A stretch of DNA of 40,622 nucleotides from positions 378-40,999 of the forward strand of contig WVXO01000063.1 of NCBI GenBank assembly GCA_011773465.1, read 5' to 3'. A program made the position numbers and the translations under genes. Origin of the DNA: Candidatus Aminicenantota bacterium. Its GTDB lineage: Bacteria > Acidobacteriota > Aminicenantia > Aminicenantales > Aminicenantaceae. This document shows positions 23,374 to 30,599 of the stretch, piece by piece; positions within the stretch are counted from its first letter, which is position 1; the number at the start of each line of letters is the position of its first letter. The notes beneath the pieces were generated by a model. The model worked only from the letters and a program-made list of their open reading frames with translations, was not told the origin of the DNA and made no database searches.

Positions 23374-23479
23374 GAGTTTTTTTAATTCTTAGAATCCATA
23401 TACATCATATCTAGTGGTCTTCATATTATTTAGTCGTATATATAGCGTATTATTGGGAAAAAAATTAAATCTGCCCCAG

Positions 23480-24982
23480 TTAAGCTCGGTATCTTGCTGC
23501 TATGGATTTTAGCTCTTTTTCAGCGTTTTTTGGTGGTGTAGTCAAGAAGCTTATGATTACTGTCAGAAGGGTGGAGATAAGAAAGGCCGGCACAAGCTCG
23601 TAGATAATATTTTTAAGAAAAGAAACCTGATTCCAGACAATCGTGACCGCAGTTCCTGCAACAAACCCAGCCGCCACGCCAGCCTTTGTCGTCTTTCTCC
23701 AGAATAGAGAAAGGAGAAGGGGCGGGCCGAATGATGCGCCCAGCCCTCCCCAGGCAAAAAGGACAAGCCAGAAGACATACTGTTTGGCCGCAAATCCGAG
23801 AATAACTGCTGTAATCACCAGGCCCGACACAACTACCCGGCTGAGGAAAACAAGCTTTTTCTGGGAGATTGATTTTCCTTTGGCCACTATTTTCTGGTAG
23901 ATGTCCCTGACAACCCCAGAAGAAGCAACGAGGAGCTGGGAGTCGGCCGTGGACATGATTGCTGCCAGGATAGAGGCAGTAACCATGCCCATGATGAGAG
24001 GGTGGAGGTGCTCAGAGGCTAGGAAGGGAAACAGGTTCTCCTGGTCTCCTCCGGGAATTGCTTGGAGGCGGCGGTAGTAGGCTCTTCCCACAAGCCCGAT
24101 AAAGACTGCTCCCCAGGCCATAAGCACATTCCAGACTGTCCCGATAACACAGGATTTCCTCAGCGCCCTGGGGTCTGAGACGGACATGTAGCGGACAAGG
24201 ATGTGAGGATTTCCGGGAGAGCCAAGCCCGATGCCGAGAAAGCCTATAATACCCCCGGCAGCAAAGGCAAAAGGATCAAGAAATCGGGGATTGAAATCTT
24301 GAAGAATCCCCAGGATCTCACCCCAGCCTCCAGCGTGGACGATGGCAATTATAGGGAGTACAAGGAGGGCGATTATCATGAAAAAGGCCTGGATCATATC
24401 TGTCAGAGAGACAGCCATAAATCCTCCCAGCGCTGTGTAGGCGAGAACAATGAAGGCTGTGAGCAGGATGCCGCTCGTCTCGCTCACTCCAAAGCTTGTG
24501 CTGAAGGTTTTTCCTCCTGCGTTGAACTGCGCCGAGACATAGGGAATCATGAAGACCAGGATGATGAACACAGAGAGTATCCTTAAGATGTTGGATTTGT
24601 CTTTATAGCGGGACTCGAAGAAATCGGGGAGAGTCAGGTTGTCCATCATCGAGGTATACCGCCGCAGGCGCTTGCCGATAAAGGCGAAGAGGAAGACTTC
24701 GGCCGTAATGTAGCCTGTTACTGCCCAGACTGCAGGGGCACCGATGCTGTAGGCCATGCCTGTTACTCCAATAAGGAGCCAGGCAGATCTTCCGGATACA
24801 ACAGCACTCAAGGCGACCACAAACTCTTTCAGTTTTCTGCCGGCGAGGAAGAACTCCGAGAGCCCGGAGGATGAAAATTTTGCAGACAGGATTCCTATGG
24901 CCAGGATTATGACCAGGTAGAAAATAAAGGAGAGGATAGCTAAGGGATCAGCCTGGACTGCGATCTGGGCGGCTTCCTCCAT
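23480..24982 (-). CDS. Na+/solute symporter, SSS family, PutP-like (500 aa)
   Basis: This is a polytopic inner-membrane transporter with about 13 membrane segments and normal length for PutP. Typical blocks include SEFFLAGRKLKEFVVALSAV near the first segments, SGRSAWLLIGVTGMAY, IPYVSAQFNAGGKTF, YTALGGFMAVSLTDMIQ-FFM and the Na+-site segment AAIMSTADSQLLVASS, which matches the Ser-Thr pair of PutP. Proline is the best guess for the substrate, but other amino acids or small acids are possible. The gene follows ndk and a 32-residue membrane protein whose stop is five bases before this ATG; the nearest AGGAGG lies inside that small gene, so the two are likely coupled. A peptide-using cell would need such amino-acid uptake. 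Confidence 0.9.
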   Translation of the reverse strand: MEEAAQIAVQADPLAILSFIFYLVIILAIGILSAKFSSSGLSEFFLAGRKLKEFVVALSAVVSGRSAWLLIGVTGMAYSIGAPAVWAVTGYITAEVFLFAFIGKRLRRYTSMMDNLTLPDFFESRYKDKSNILRILSVFIILVFMIPYVSAQFNAGGKTFSTSFGVSETSGILLTAFIVLAYTALGGFMAVSLTDMIQAFFMIIALLVLPIIAIVHAGGWGEILGILQDFNPRFLDPFAFAAGGIIGFLGIGLGSPGNPHILVRYMSVSDPRALRKSCVIGTVWNVLMAWGAVFIGLVGRAYYRRLQAIPGGDQENLFPFLASEHLHPLIMGMVTASILAAIMSTADSQLLVASSGVVRDIYQKIVAKGKSISQKKLVFLSRVVVSGLVITAVILGFAAKQYVFWLVLFAWGGLGASFGPPLLLSLFWRKTTKAGVAAGFVAGTAVTIVWNQVSFLKNIIYELVPAFLISTLLTVIISFLTTPPKNAEKELKSIAARYRA

Positions 24983-24987
24983 TAAGG

Positions 24988-25086
24988 CTATTCGCCCTCC
25001 TCCTTAAAAAATAGGTAAAAGACAAAAGAGAGAAGGATGATAGCTGAAGGAAGGATAAAAAGGCCAAAGATTTCAACTAAGCCCAT
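24988..25086 (-). CDS. Small one-segment membrane protein, likely symporter accessory subunit (32 aa)
   Basis: Between ndk and the symporter gene the minus strand encodes a 32-residue protein starting MGLVEIFGLFILPSA, with one hydrophobic segment (about residues 5-26) and an acidic tail (FFKEEGE). It starts 21 bases after the ndk stop and ends five bases before the symporter ATG, so all three are one operon. Small single-segment proteins just upstream of SSS-family symporters are known and are called symporter small accessory proteins; this one matches in size, position and tail. It carries an AGGAGGAG near its end that can serve the symporter. The ribosome site for this small gene itself is weak. 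Confidence 0.7.
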   Translation of the reverse strand: MGLVEIFGLFILPSAIILLSFVFYLFFKEEGE

Positions 25087-25107
25087 CGAAATTTAGAGAT
25101 GCGGGAT

Positions 25108-25521
25108 CTATTGCTCTTCTTCTTTGTAAAAATAATTGATTTCCCATTCTGCCGTTGTCGGGCTGTCAGAGCCGTGGACGGCATTGCGCTCTATCGAGAA
25201 GCCAAACATCTGGCGCAAGGTCCCCGGTGCAGCCAGAGCAGGGTCTGTAGCTCCCATCACCCGGCGCCAGTGGGAGACGGCCTCTTCTCTTTCCAGAACC
25301 ATGATCACGATTTCTCCCGAGGACATGAAGTCTGTCAGGCTCTCGTAAAAATTTTTTTCCTTATGGATGATGTAAAAGCCTTTTGCTTCTTCTTTGGTGA
25401 GATGGAGCATCCTTAGACCGGATATCTTAAATCCCTCATCCTCGATTCTCTGCATGATTTTTCCTACGTGTTTCTTTTTTATGGCATCAGGCTTGATAAT
25501 GGCTAGAGTCTTTTCAACCAT
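25108..25521 (-). CDS. ndk: Nucleoside diphosphate kinase (137 aa)
   Basis: The enzyme transfers the gamma-phosphate of ATP to other NDPs through a phospho-histidine. The family start EKTLAIIKPDAIKK includes the ATP-site Lys11, and the active site NAVHGSDSP has His116. MGATDPALAAPGTLR and the closing EWEINYFY are also typical. I chose the ATG at 25521 because AAGGAGC lies about six bases upstream and the length (137) then matches the family; the frame is open nine codons further to 25548. It leads an operon with the small membrane protein and the symporter. This pairing has no obvious functional sense beyond shared growth-linked expression. Confidence 0.97.
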   Translation of the reverse strand: MVEKTLAIIKPDAIKKKHVGKIMQRIEDEGFKISGLRMLHLTKEEAKGFYIIHKEKNFYESLTDFMSSGEIVIMVLEREEAVSHWRRVMGATDPALAAPGTLRQMFGFSIERNAVHGSDSPTTAEWEINYFYKEEEQ

Positions 25522-25553
25522 GGTTGCTCCTTTTGAGCATAAATTCACCCATT

Positions 25554-25582
25554 GATATATCCTAATCTTTCCTCTGAGTCAA
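25554..25582 (-). promoter_or_regulatory. Sigma70-type promoter of the ndk-symporter operon
   Basis: On the minus strand there is TTGACT (25577-25582), a 17-base spacer and TATATC (25554-25559). The predicted start near 25547 gives a leader of about 26 bases containing AAGGAGC. Confidence 0.65.
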
Positions 25583-25789
25583 CTTTCGCTAGGGTCTGCG
25601 GCAATAAATGATATAGAGTTGTAAGTAAGTCTTGTTGTTATCAGTAATCTGGTTAGGTCAGACTTTTAATAGTATAGAAATATGGTTATTACAAGAATGA
25701 GTACCGGCTGAGTGAGAATTGTGGATTTTCAGGAGGCTGGAGTGTCAAAGAATTTGGATTCTATTCAGGTTTCGCTATATTCTGATATA

Positions 25790-26323
25790 TCACCCATAGT
25801 AACGAAGGCGAGCTTTCTCGCGTAACTTGTTCAGAGTCTCTTTAATTTCTGAGTCAGTCATTCCTTCAATTTGGATTGTTTTATCTTTCCCTGCACGTGC
25901 TCCTATCAATGCTCCTAATGTTGCGCCAATAGCACCACCTACAGGCATGTCTATTAGTAATATCCCTGCACCATCATATTCCTCATGAGCAGCATGCCAG
26001 ATATAATTAAATAAAATTGCCCCCAAAAGAGCTCCTGCTCCGAGTCCAATACCAGCTCCTAACAATGCCTTTGATTTTTTTTCAATAGTAATAACCCTAA
26101 TATCCGCAATGTCAACAGACACATCTTTTCCTTCAGTATCCAATAAAAGAAGCGAGTTAGGTTTAATCTTAACTACAATTAGTTCGCCCTTTATTTGTCC
26201 GCCATCCTTTTTCCAGATTATGAGCGTAGCTCCTCTCCTTTCTTTAGCATAGAGATTTACAGAAAGCATTATTAAAGAGAAGACAAGAAACAATGATATG
26301 AATTTTTTATTTTTTAAGCTCAT
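25790..26323 (-). CDS. Exported glycine-zipper protein of unknown function (177 aa)
   Basis: A signal peptide (about residues 1-26, ending VNLYA) is followed by a small beta-rich domain (TLIIWKKDGGQIKGELIVVK and SVDIADIRVITIEKKS), of the kind that binds or lines an envelope surface. Next come two Gly/Ala-rich hydrophobic stretches (LLGAGIGLGAGALLGAILF and GGAIGATLGALIGARAG), the spacing of a glycine zipper that can insert in or lie on a membrane. A charged C-terminal tail ends in RLRYYG. A GAGGG site precedes the ATG. The gene lies 47 bases after the PEGA-like lipoprotein gene and is probably cotranscribed with it. No enzyme motif is visible. Confidence 0.75.
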   Translation of the reverse strand: MSLKNKKFISLFLVFSLIMLSVNLYAKERRGATLIIWKKDGGQIKGELIVVKIKPNSLLLLDTEGKDVSVDIADIRVITIEKKSKALLGAGIGLGAGALLGAILFNYIWHAAHEEYDGAGILLIDMPVGGAIGATLGALIGARAGKDKTIQIEGMTDSEIKETLNKLREKARLRYYG

Positions 26324-26370
26324 TTTTTCCCTCGCTGCTGAGAAGCCTTTTTATTACACGATGCTCTAAT

Positions 26371-26613
26371 CTAAATTAACAATTTCTTCTCCCCCAGAAT
26401 CAGCACATTTAATCCTAATCCATTTAATTTTTTTAAATTCAATGGCGCATTGCCCACTTCTATTCCATCAACTATAATCTTTGCGCCTGAAGGATTACTT
26501 GTGACAGGTATTTTTTGAGAAGTTCCAGAAATAATTGTCGCACAGTTTTGGAAAAGAAAAACACTCGTGACCATTAAAGCCAAGATGCTTTGGGTTTTTC
26601 TTTGAATATTGAT
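26371..26613 (-). CDS. Short PEGA-type lipoprotein, possibly AUC-initiated and truncated
   Basis: The mature part begins CATIISGTSQKIPVTSNPSG and continues AKIIVDGIEVGNAPLNLKK, which is a PEGA-type surface domain after a lipoprotein cysteine. The usual family continuation after the first strands is lost; the chain ends early at GEKKLLI, so the domain is short. Conventional starts are TTG at 26583 or ATG at 26574, but both lack a ribosome site and give a signal peptide without a basic start. The frame is open upstream, and an AGGGAGGG site lies five bases before an ATC at 26613. Starting there gives a full lipoprotein signal (basic QRK, hydrophobic core, Cys24). I therefore use 26613, with the conventional starts as alternatives. 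The job of the protein is unknown. Confidence 0.55.
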   Translation of the reverse strand: MNIQRKTQSILALMVTSVFLFQNCATIISGTSQKIPVTSNPSGAKIIVDGIEVGNAPLNLKKLNGLGLNVLILGEKKLLI

Positions 26614-26646
26614 TTTAGCCCTCCCTAACGATAATCCATTTTTATG

Positions 26647-26673
26647 TTTATAAAATTAGATAGCTTGTGTCAA
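26647..26673 (-). promoter_or_regulatory. Possible promoter of the two envelope-protein genes
   Basis: On the minus strand there is a perfect TTGACA (26668-26673) and TATAAA (26647-26652), but the spacer is only 15 bases. The predicted start near 26640 would leave the AGGGAGGG site at 26619-26626 inside a short leader. Confidence 0.4.
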
Positions 26674-26818
26674 TCTTCAAAGTATTCTTTCTTGTGAGGA
26701 ACCAAGAATTAAGTTTTTTTTTGACAACAAGAGAGAAAGATGATCTTTCAAGGAAGAAATAAGTATAAATCAAAGTTATTCAAGTTATGCAAGTCTGACC
26801 CCAAAAGATTGACTTTCA

Positions 26819-26847
26819 TTGACAGCTCTGGCGGCCGCCAGTAAAAT
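26819..26847 (+). promoter_or_regulatory. Leaderless promoter with a 14-base palindrome in its spacer
   Basis: TTGACA (26819-26824), a 17-base spacer and TAAAAT (26842-26847) end eight bases before the ATG at 26856, so transcription should start at or within a base or two of the ATG. The spacer holds the perfect palindrome CTGGCGGCCGCCAG (26828-26841), a strong candidate operator. Confidence 0.65.
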
Positions 26848-26855
26848 GGACTTTC

Positions 26856-27545
26856 ATGAAAGAGAGAAGGAAGAACTACGAGAGGCTGATGGGATTCGCC
26901 CTGGACCAGGGGCTGTCCCTTTTTGGAGTAGCAGATGTTGCGGGTATCAGGGAGGAATTCAGCCTTGAAAGAAAGCTGAAGGAGAAATTCGACTGGGGAA
27001 TATGTCTCGGGAAAAGGCTTCTTGATGCGGTTCTCGAAGACATAAAGGACAGGCCCACTCCGCTTTATTTTCACCACTACCGTCAGCTCAATTTTTTCCT
27101 GGACCGTGCAGCCTTCCTGCTCTCTTCCTATATACAGGAGTCCGGATTCCAGGCCCTTCCTATTCCTGCCTCCCAGATAATAGACTGGGAAGGACAGAGG
27201 GCGCATCTTTCTCATAAGAAAATCGGCTACCTGGCTGGTCTGGGTTTTATAGGACGGAACAACCTTCTTGTCAATCCGGAAATCGGGGCAAAGTTCAGGC
27301 TGGTCACGGTGCTCACCGACATGCCGCTCGAAGCGGATAAGCCCTTGGAGTATGATTGCGGTGTATGCATGAAGTGCCTTAAGCCCTGTCCTGCTCAAGC
27401 TATAGGAGAGAAGAAAGAAGAGTTTGACCACAGGGCATGTTTTGAGAAGCTCAAAGAATTCAAGAATATGCGGATTGTGGGACAGCATATATGCGGAGTC
27501 TGTATCAAAGCGTGCTCTGGTGTAAAGCGGAGAGAAAAAAACTAA
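26856..27545 (+). CDS. Short QueG-like iron-sulfur protein (epoxyqueuosine reductase family, 229 aa)
   Basis: Eight cysteines form two ferredoxin-type [4Fe-4S] motifs: Cys168-x2-Cys171-x2-Cys174-x3-Cys178 followed by Pro, and Cys195 with Cys213-x2-Cys216-x3-Cys220. The middle (HKKIGYLAGLGFIGRNNLLV, then FRLVTVLTDMPLE) matches the core around the cobalamin site of QueG, the enzyme that reduces epoxyqueuosine in tRNA. The protein is much shorter than QueG (about 370 or more) and lacks its C-terminal HEAT-like part, so it may be a related reductase with another substrate. The ATG has no ribosome site and sits at the predicted transcription start. The gene stands alone between two convergent or divergent neighbours. 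Confidence 0.8.
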   Translation: MKERRKNYERLMGFALDQGLSLFGVADVAGIREEFSLERKLKEKFDWGICLGKRLLDAVLEDIKDRPTPLYFHHYRQLNFFLDRAAFLLSSYIQESGFQALPIPASQIIDWEGQRAHLSHKKIGYLAGLGFIGRNNLLVNPEIGAKFRLVTVLTDMPLEADKPLEYDCGVCMKCLKPCPAQAIGEKKEEFDHRACFEKLKEFKNMRIVGQHICGVCIKACSGVKRREKN

Positions 27546-27676
27546 GGATATCTGTTTTATTCTGGTTTTATTCTAAGTTCCATAAGCTGCCCGGGCTTGG
27601 GTTGAGCGCAAAAGAGGTGTGAACGAAAAAAGGGGATGATCTTCTTATGCAGGCTTGTTAAAAACGCGGTTCAGCC

Positions 27677-29620
27677 TTATTTAGAAACCCGGCTGAGCTC
27701 CATAGCTTCCTTCGAGATAACAAGCTGATTTCTTCCTGCTTTTTTTGCCTTGAATAAGGCTTTGTCGGCAAGAATGGTCAGCTCTGTGGCAACTTTTTCG
27801 TAATTTGTCTGATTTCTTTTGGTTTTGTCACCTCTCTTGGGCCTTACTTCAGAATAATGAGCGCAGGCAACTCCCATGCTTAAGGTTTTTTGGACTACTT
27901 CGTCTTTGGGTTTGAATTTTAACTGTTGAAAGATTCTTCTGATTCTCTCCCCGACCTTGGCTGCCTGGGCAGCGGTGAGTCCGGGCAGGATAATGACAAA
28001 TTCGTCTCCCCCGAACCTTGAAGCCCAGTCCATCTCTTTGCGGATGACGTGGGATATGACGGTGGCGGTCTGTTTTAGGATTTCATCTCCTTCGAGGTGA
28101 AGATACTTATCATTGTATTGTTTAAAATCATCTATATCTATCATGATGAGGGACAAAGCGCTTCTCCATCTTTCCGCTGTTTTGATTTCATTGGGTAAAT
28201 TCTGGTTGAAATACCTTCTGTTGTACACCCCTGTTAGCTCATCAGTAATGGAAAGGCGTTTGACTTCTTCTTCTAAATCTTTTCTTTCTGAGATGTCTTC
28301 GAGCACTGTATCGTAATATATGATTCTTCCAGAGCTGTCCCTGACCGCTGTTGATGTTAAAGATGCCCAAAAAGATGTTCCGTCCTTTTTTTTCAGAATG
28401 AACTCTTTATTCTTGGCATGGTCGTTTTCTTCCAATTCCTTCATCAGTATTAGCCTGTCATCCGGATTTTTGTATAAATAAGGAGCTTTAACTTTCAGAA
28501 AGTTCTTCGCACTCGTGTAACCGAACATCTCTACAACAGAGGGATTGAATTCAAGAAGTTTCCCGTCCGGTGTTGCCCTGAAAATTCCTATTTTAATGTT
28601 GTTAACCAGTTCTCGATACTTTTCTTCAGACTCTGAGATGATTTTGTCAAGCTTATGTCTCTGGATTATTTCCGAGATCAAGTTAGCAAAAATCTCCAAG
28701 GGCCTCACCGTCTCTTCGGTCGGAATCAAGCCGCTTTTGGAGTCATTAACAGAGATAATTCCTATTATCTTGCCCTTGGTATCTTTCATGGCTACAAGGA
28801 GATTGTCTTCTCTATTCCAGCGGCCTTCTTTTTTTGGGTATGTTTTTTCTCCGGGGGCGACCGCATCTTTATCCAGTATGTCCTTCCAGGAGTGCGGGAT
28901 GTAGCAGGACTGGTTCCCGATTTTTATGGATTTTTCAAAGTATTTCAGGTATTTTTCCCTCGGAATCTTTGCTTTCTTTAATCTCTCTAAGTCAGTTTTC
29001 TTGATGCCTCTGTGCCCGATAATTTCCCGGTGGGGAGGAGTATCTGTGAAATAGGATATGAGCACTCTTCCGAAATCTGAAATTTCGACCACAGCTTGAG
29101 ATACGTGGTCGAAAAGCTTCTCTTCGTCTTTGATCGTTAATATATTTGCAGATATTTCTGAGAATCTTTCAAGCTGGCGGATAATCTCTATTGTTTTATC
29201 TTTGGCGCTCTTGCTGTCTGTTATGTCGATATTCATGGCTATTGCGATTGGTTCTTCTTCAGGCAGAGCGGTGAGAACTGCGGGAAAGATGTGGCATAAA
29301 ACGTGCCGGACCTCTCCGGTTTTTGTGGTTATTGCCCATTCCTTCTTGGGGGAAGGCTTATTCTGGCGAATAGCTTTTTTTATATATCTTTTAAACTCGT
29401 TTTCATCAGACTCTGATACAAAGAAGCTTTTAAGAGTTTTCCCTAATACCTCTTTCTCGGTGAATCCGAATAGTTTTTCTGAGAACCGGTTCCAATAAAC
29501 CACCTCACCCTTTATGTTGTATCCCTGAACGGCGATATTCGCCGCATTATAAAAGATGGACTTGAATCCCGACTTTATTTTTGATGCAGGCGGGGTGTGA
29601 TTTTCTTTGTGAGTGGCCAA
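27677..29620 (-). CDS. PAS-GAF-PAS-GGDEF diguanylate cyclase (647 aa)
   Basis: From N to C there is a PAS domain (about residues 15-135, with VVYWNRFSEKLFGFTEKEVLG), a GAF-like domain (about 150-325), a second PAS with PAC (about 330-455, ending VLEDISERKDLEEE) and a GGDEF domain (about 468-635). The catalytic motif GGDEF is intact at 537-541, so it should make cyclic di-GMP. The feedback I-site, normally RxxD just upstream, reads KEMD, so product inhibition may be weak or absent. No membrane segment or signal peptide is seen; it is a cytosolic sensor, and the PAS/GAF domains may bind haem, flavin or small ligands. The start is a TTG with a modest AGAGGT site. An HD-GYP protein lies 8 kb away. 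Confidence 0.93.
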   Translation of the reverse strand: MATHKENHTPPASKIKSGFKSIFYNAANIAVQGYNIKGEVVYWNRFSEKLFGFTEKEVLGKTLKSFFVSESDENEFKRYIKKAIRQNKPSPKKEWAITTKTGEVRHVLCHIFPAVLTALPEEEPIAIAMNIDITDSKSAKDKTIEIIRQLERFSEISANILTIKDEEKLFDHVSQAVVEISDFGRVLISYFTDTPPHREIIGHRGIKKTDLERLKKAKIPREKYLKYFEKSIKIGNQSCYIPHSWKDILDKDAVAPGEKTYPKKEGRWNREDNLLVAMKDTKGKIIGIISVNDSKSGLIPTEETVRPLEIFANLISEIIQRHKLDKIISESEEKYRELVNNIKIGIFRATPDGKLLEFNPSVVEMFGYTSAKNFLKVKAPYLYKNPDDRLILMKELEENDHAKNKEFILKKKDGTSFWASLTSTAVRDSSGRIIYYDTVLEDISERKDLEEEVKRLSITDELTGVYNRRYFNQNLPNEIKTAERWRSALSLIMIDIDDFKQYNDKYLHLEGDEILKQTATVISHVIRKEMDWASRFGGDEFVIILPGLTAAQAAKVGERIRRIFQQLKFKPKDEVVQKTLSMGVACAHYSEVRPKRGDKTKRNQTNYEKVATELTILADKALFKAKKAGRNQLVISKEAMELSRVSK

Positions 29621-29666
29621 TATAACCTCTGTCTAAAAAATCTTAAACTTTTCCTTCCTTTAAGGG

Positions 29667-29695
29667 AGAATAATTCATAAAGGAAAACGTGTAAA
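29667..29695 (-). promoter_or_regulatory. Sigma70-type promoter of the diguanylate cyclase gene
   Basis: On the minus strand TTTACA (29690-29695), a 17-base spacer and TATTCT (29667-29672) precede the TTG at 29620 by about 40 bases. Confidence 0.5.
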
Positions 29696-29875
29696 TCGCC
29701 TTAAGAGGTGAAATTTGGGTGAGTTTTGATTCTTTTTTTACACCTCGCTCGGTAGCATCGCTTCACCTGTTGTGATTAGTCGAATTTTGAATCCTGAGAG
29801 AGAAGGACCGCCTTGGCTGAGTAATGATGCAGTTTTGGCTGCACGAAGATGAAATTTCAGATAAACAACCGTAAG

Positions 29876-30439
29876 TTATTTCTTCCCCTTCTGGCAGGGA
29901 ACCCATACTTCTGTCCTCAGGTCTTCTGGCTTTGTATCCGGAGTGGGCATGCTCAGGTAACGCTCCAGGACCGGCCCTGCCGGCATTAATTTGTTGGCCT
30001 GCATCCAGTCAAACATCTTGTTGATTGTCTTTTCAGATTCTTCATACGGGCCTTTATGGACGGCAAAGACGACAAGCGTGAATTTCCACTCTTTCTTTTC
30101 CAGGGGTGCCTGGACCTCTACCTGGGCAGAGACAGGAAACCCCACTTCCCACACTAGCTCCTCGGGCTTTACCATAGCCGGACTGTTGTAATAGATTCCG
30201 ATCATAGGACCTGCTGGTGTAATTTTTTGTTCCTGGACGGCGTGCATCAGTTGGCCTATGATTCCCTCGATCTCTGTGAATGGACCTTTATGCGGGATGC
30301 AGCAATAAGAAAAGGGAGAAACTTCCTTGACAGAGACGAATTTTTTCTCTGGAGTCTCTTCTTGGGTATTGAGGGCTGCCGAAGCTGAAATGAATACGAG
30401 CAATAACGCCAATCCCAGTAATGAAATTGTTTTTTTCAA
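29876..30439 (-). CDS. Exported GyrI-like (effector-binding domain) protein (187 aa)
   Basis: A signal peptide (about residues 1-22, ending SASA) is followed by one GyrI-like or SOUL-type ligand domain (about 32-184). Its two halves repeat the same plan: FSYCCIPHKGPFTEIEGIIG with GPMIGIYY, then LVVFAVHKGPYEESEKTINK with GPVLERYLS. These domains bind hydrophobic or amphipathic small molecules and usually sit on AraC-type regulators; here the domain is alone and exported, so it may carry or capture a ligand in the periplasm. The start is a TTG with a GGGAGGT site seven bases upstream. It lies 160 bases after the metallopeptidase gene on the same strand; I see no clear promoter there. Confidence 0.85.
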   Translation of the reverse strand: MKKTISLLGLALLLVFISASAALNTQEETPEKKFVSVKEVSPFSYCCIPHKGPFTEIEGIIGQLMHAVQEQKITPAGPMIGIYYNSPAMVKPEELVWEVGFPVSAQVEVQAPLEKKEWKFTLVVFAVHKGPYEESEKTINKMFDWMQANKLMPAGPVLERYLSMPTPDTKPEDLRTEVWVPCQKGKK

Positions 30440-30599
30440 ATTTACCTCCCTTAAAAATGAAATGAGCTTTATATCAAATAAAGAGCCTTATAATAAAGCG
30501 GCGTTCCAAAATATGAATGCAGAAGCCTGTTGATGGTAAATGTATTTTACTATTTTCTTTCGCTTTTTTTAATCTCATTTCCCCAAATGTTCTTAATCG

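Noticed and set aside
26748-27488. Minus-strand frame of 246 codons
   Set aside because: It is antisense to the QueG-like gene, whose cysteine motifs and core are clear; the minus-strand peptide has no recognisable pattern.
27586-27600. Terminator at the GCCCGGGC palindrome between convergent genes
   Set aside because: There is no loop of usable size and no T-run on either side.
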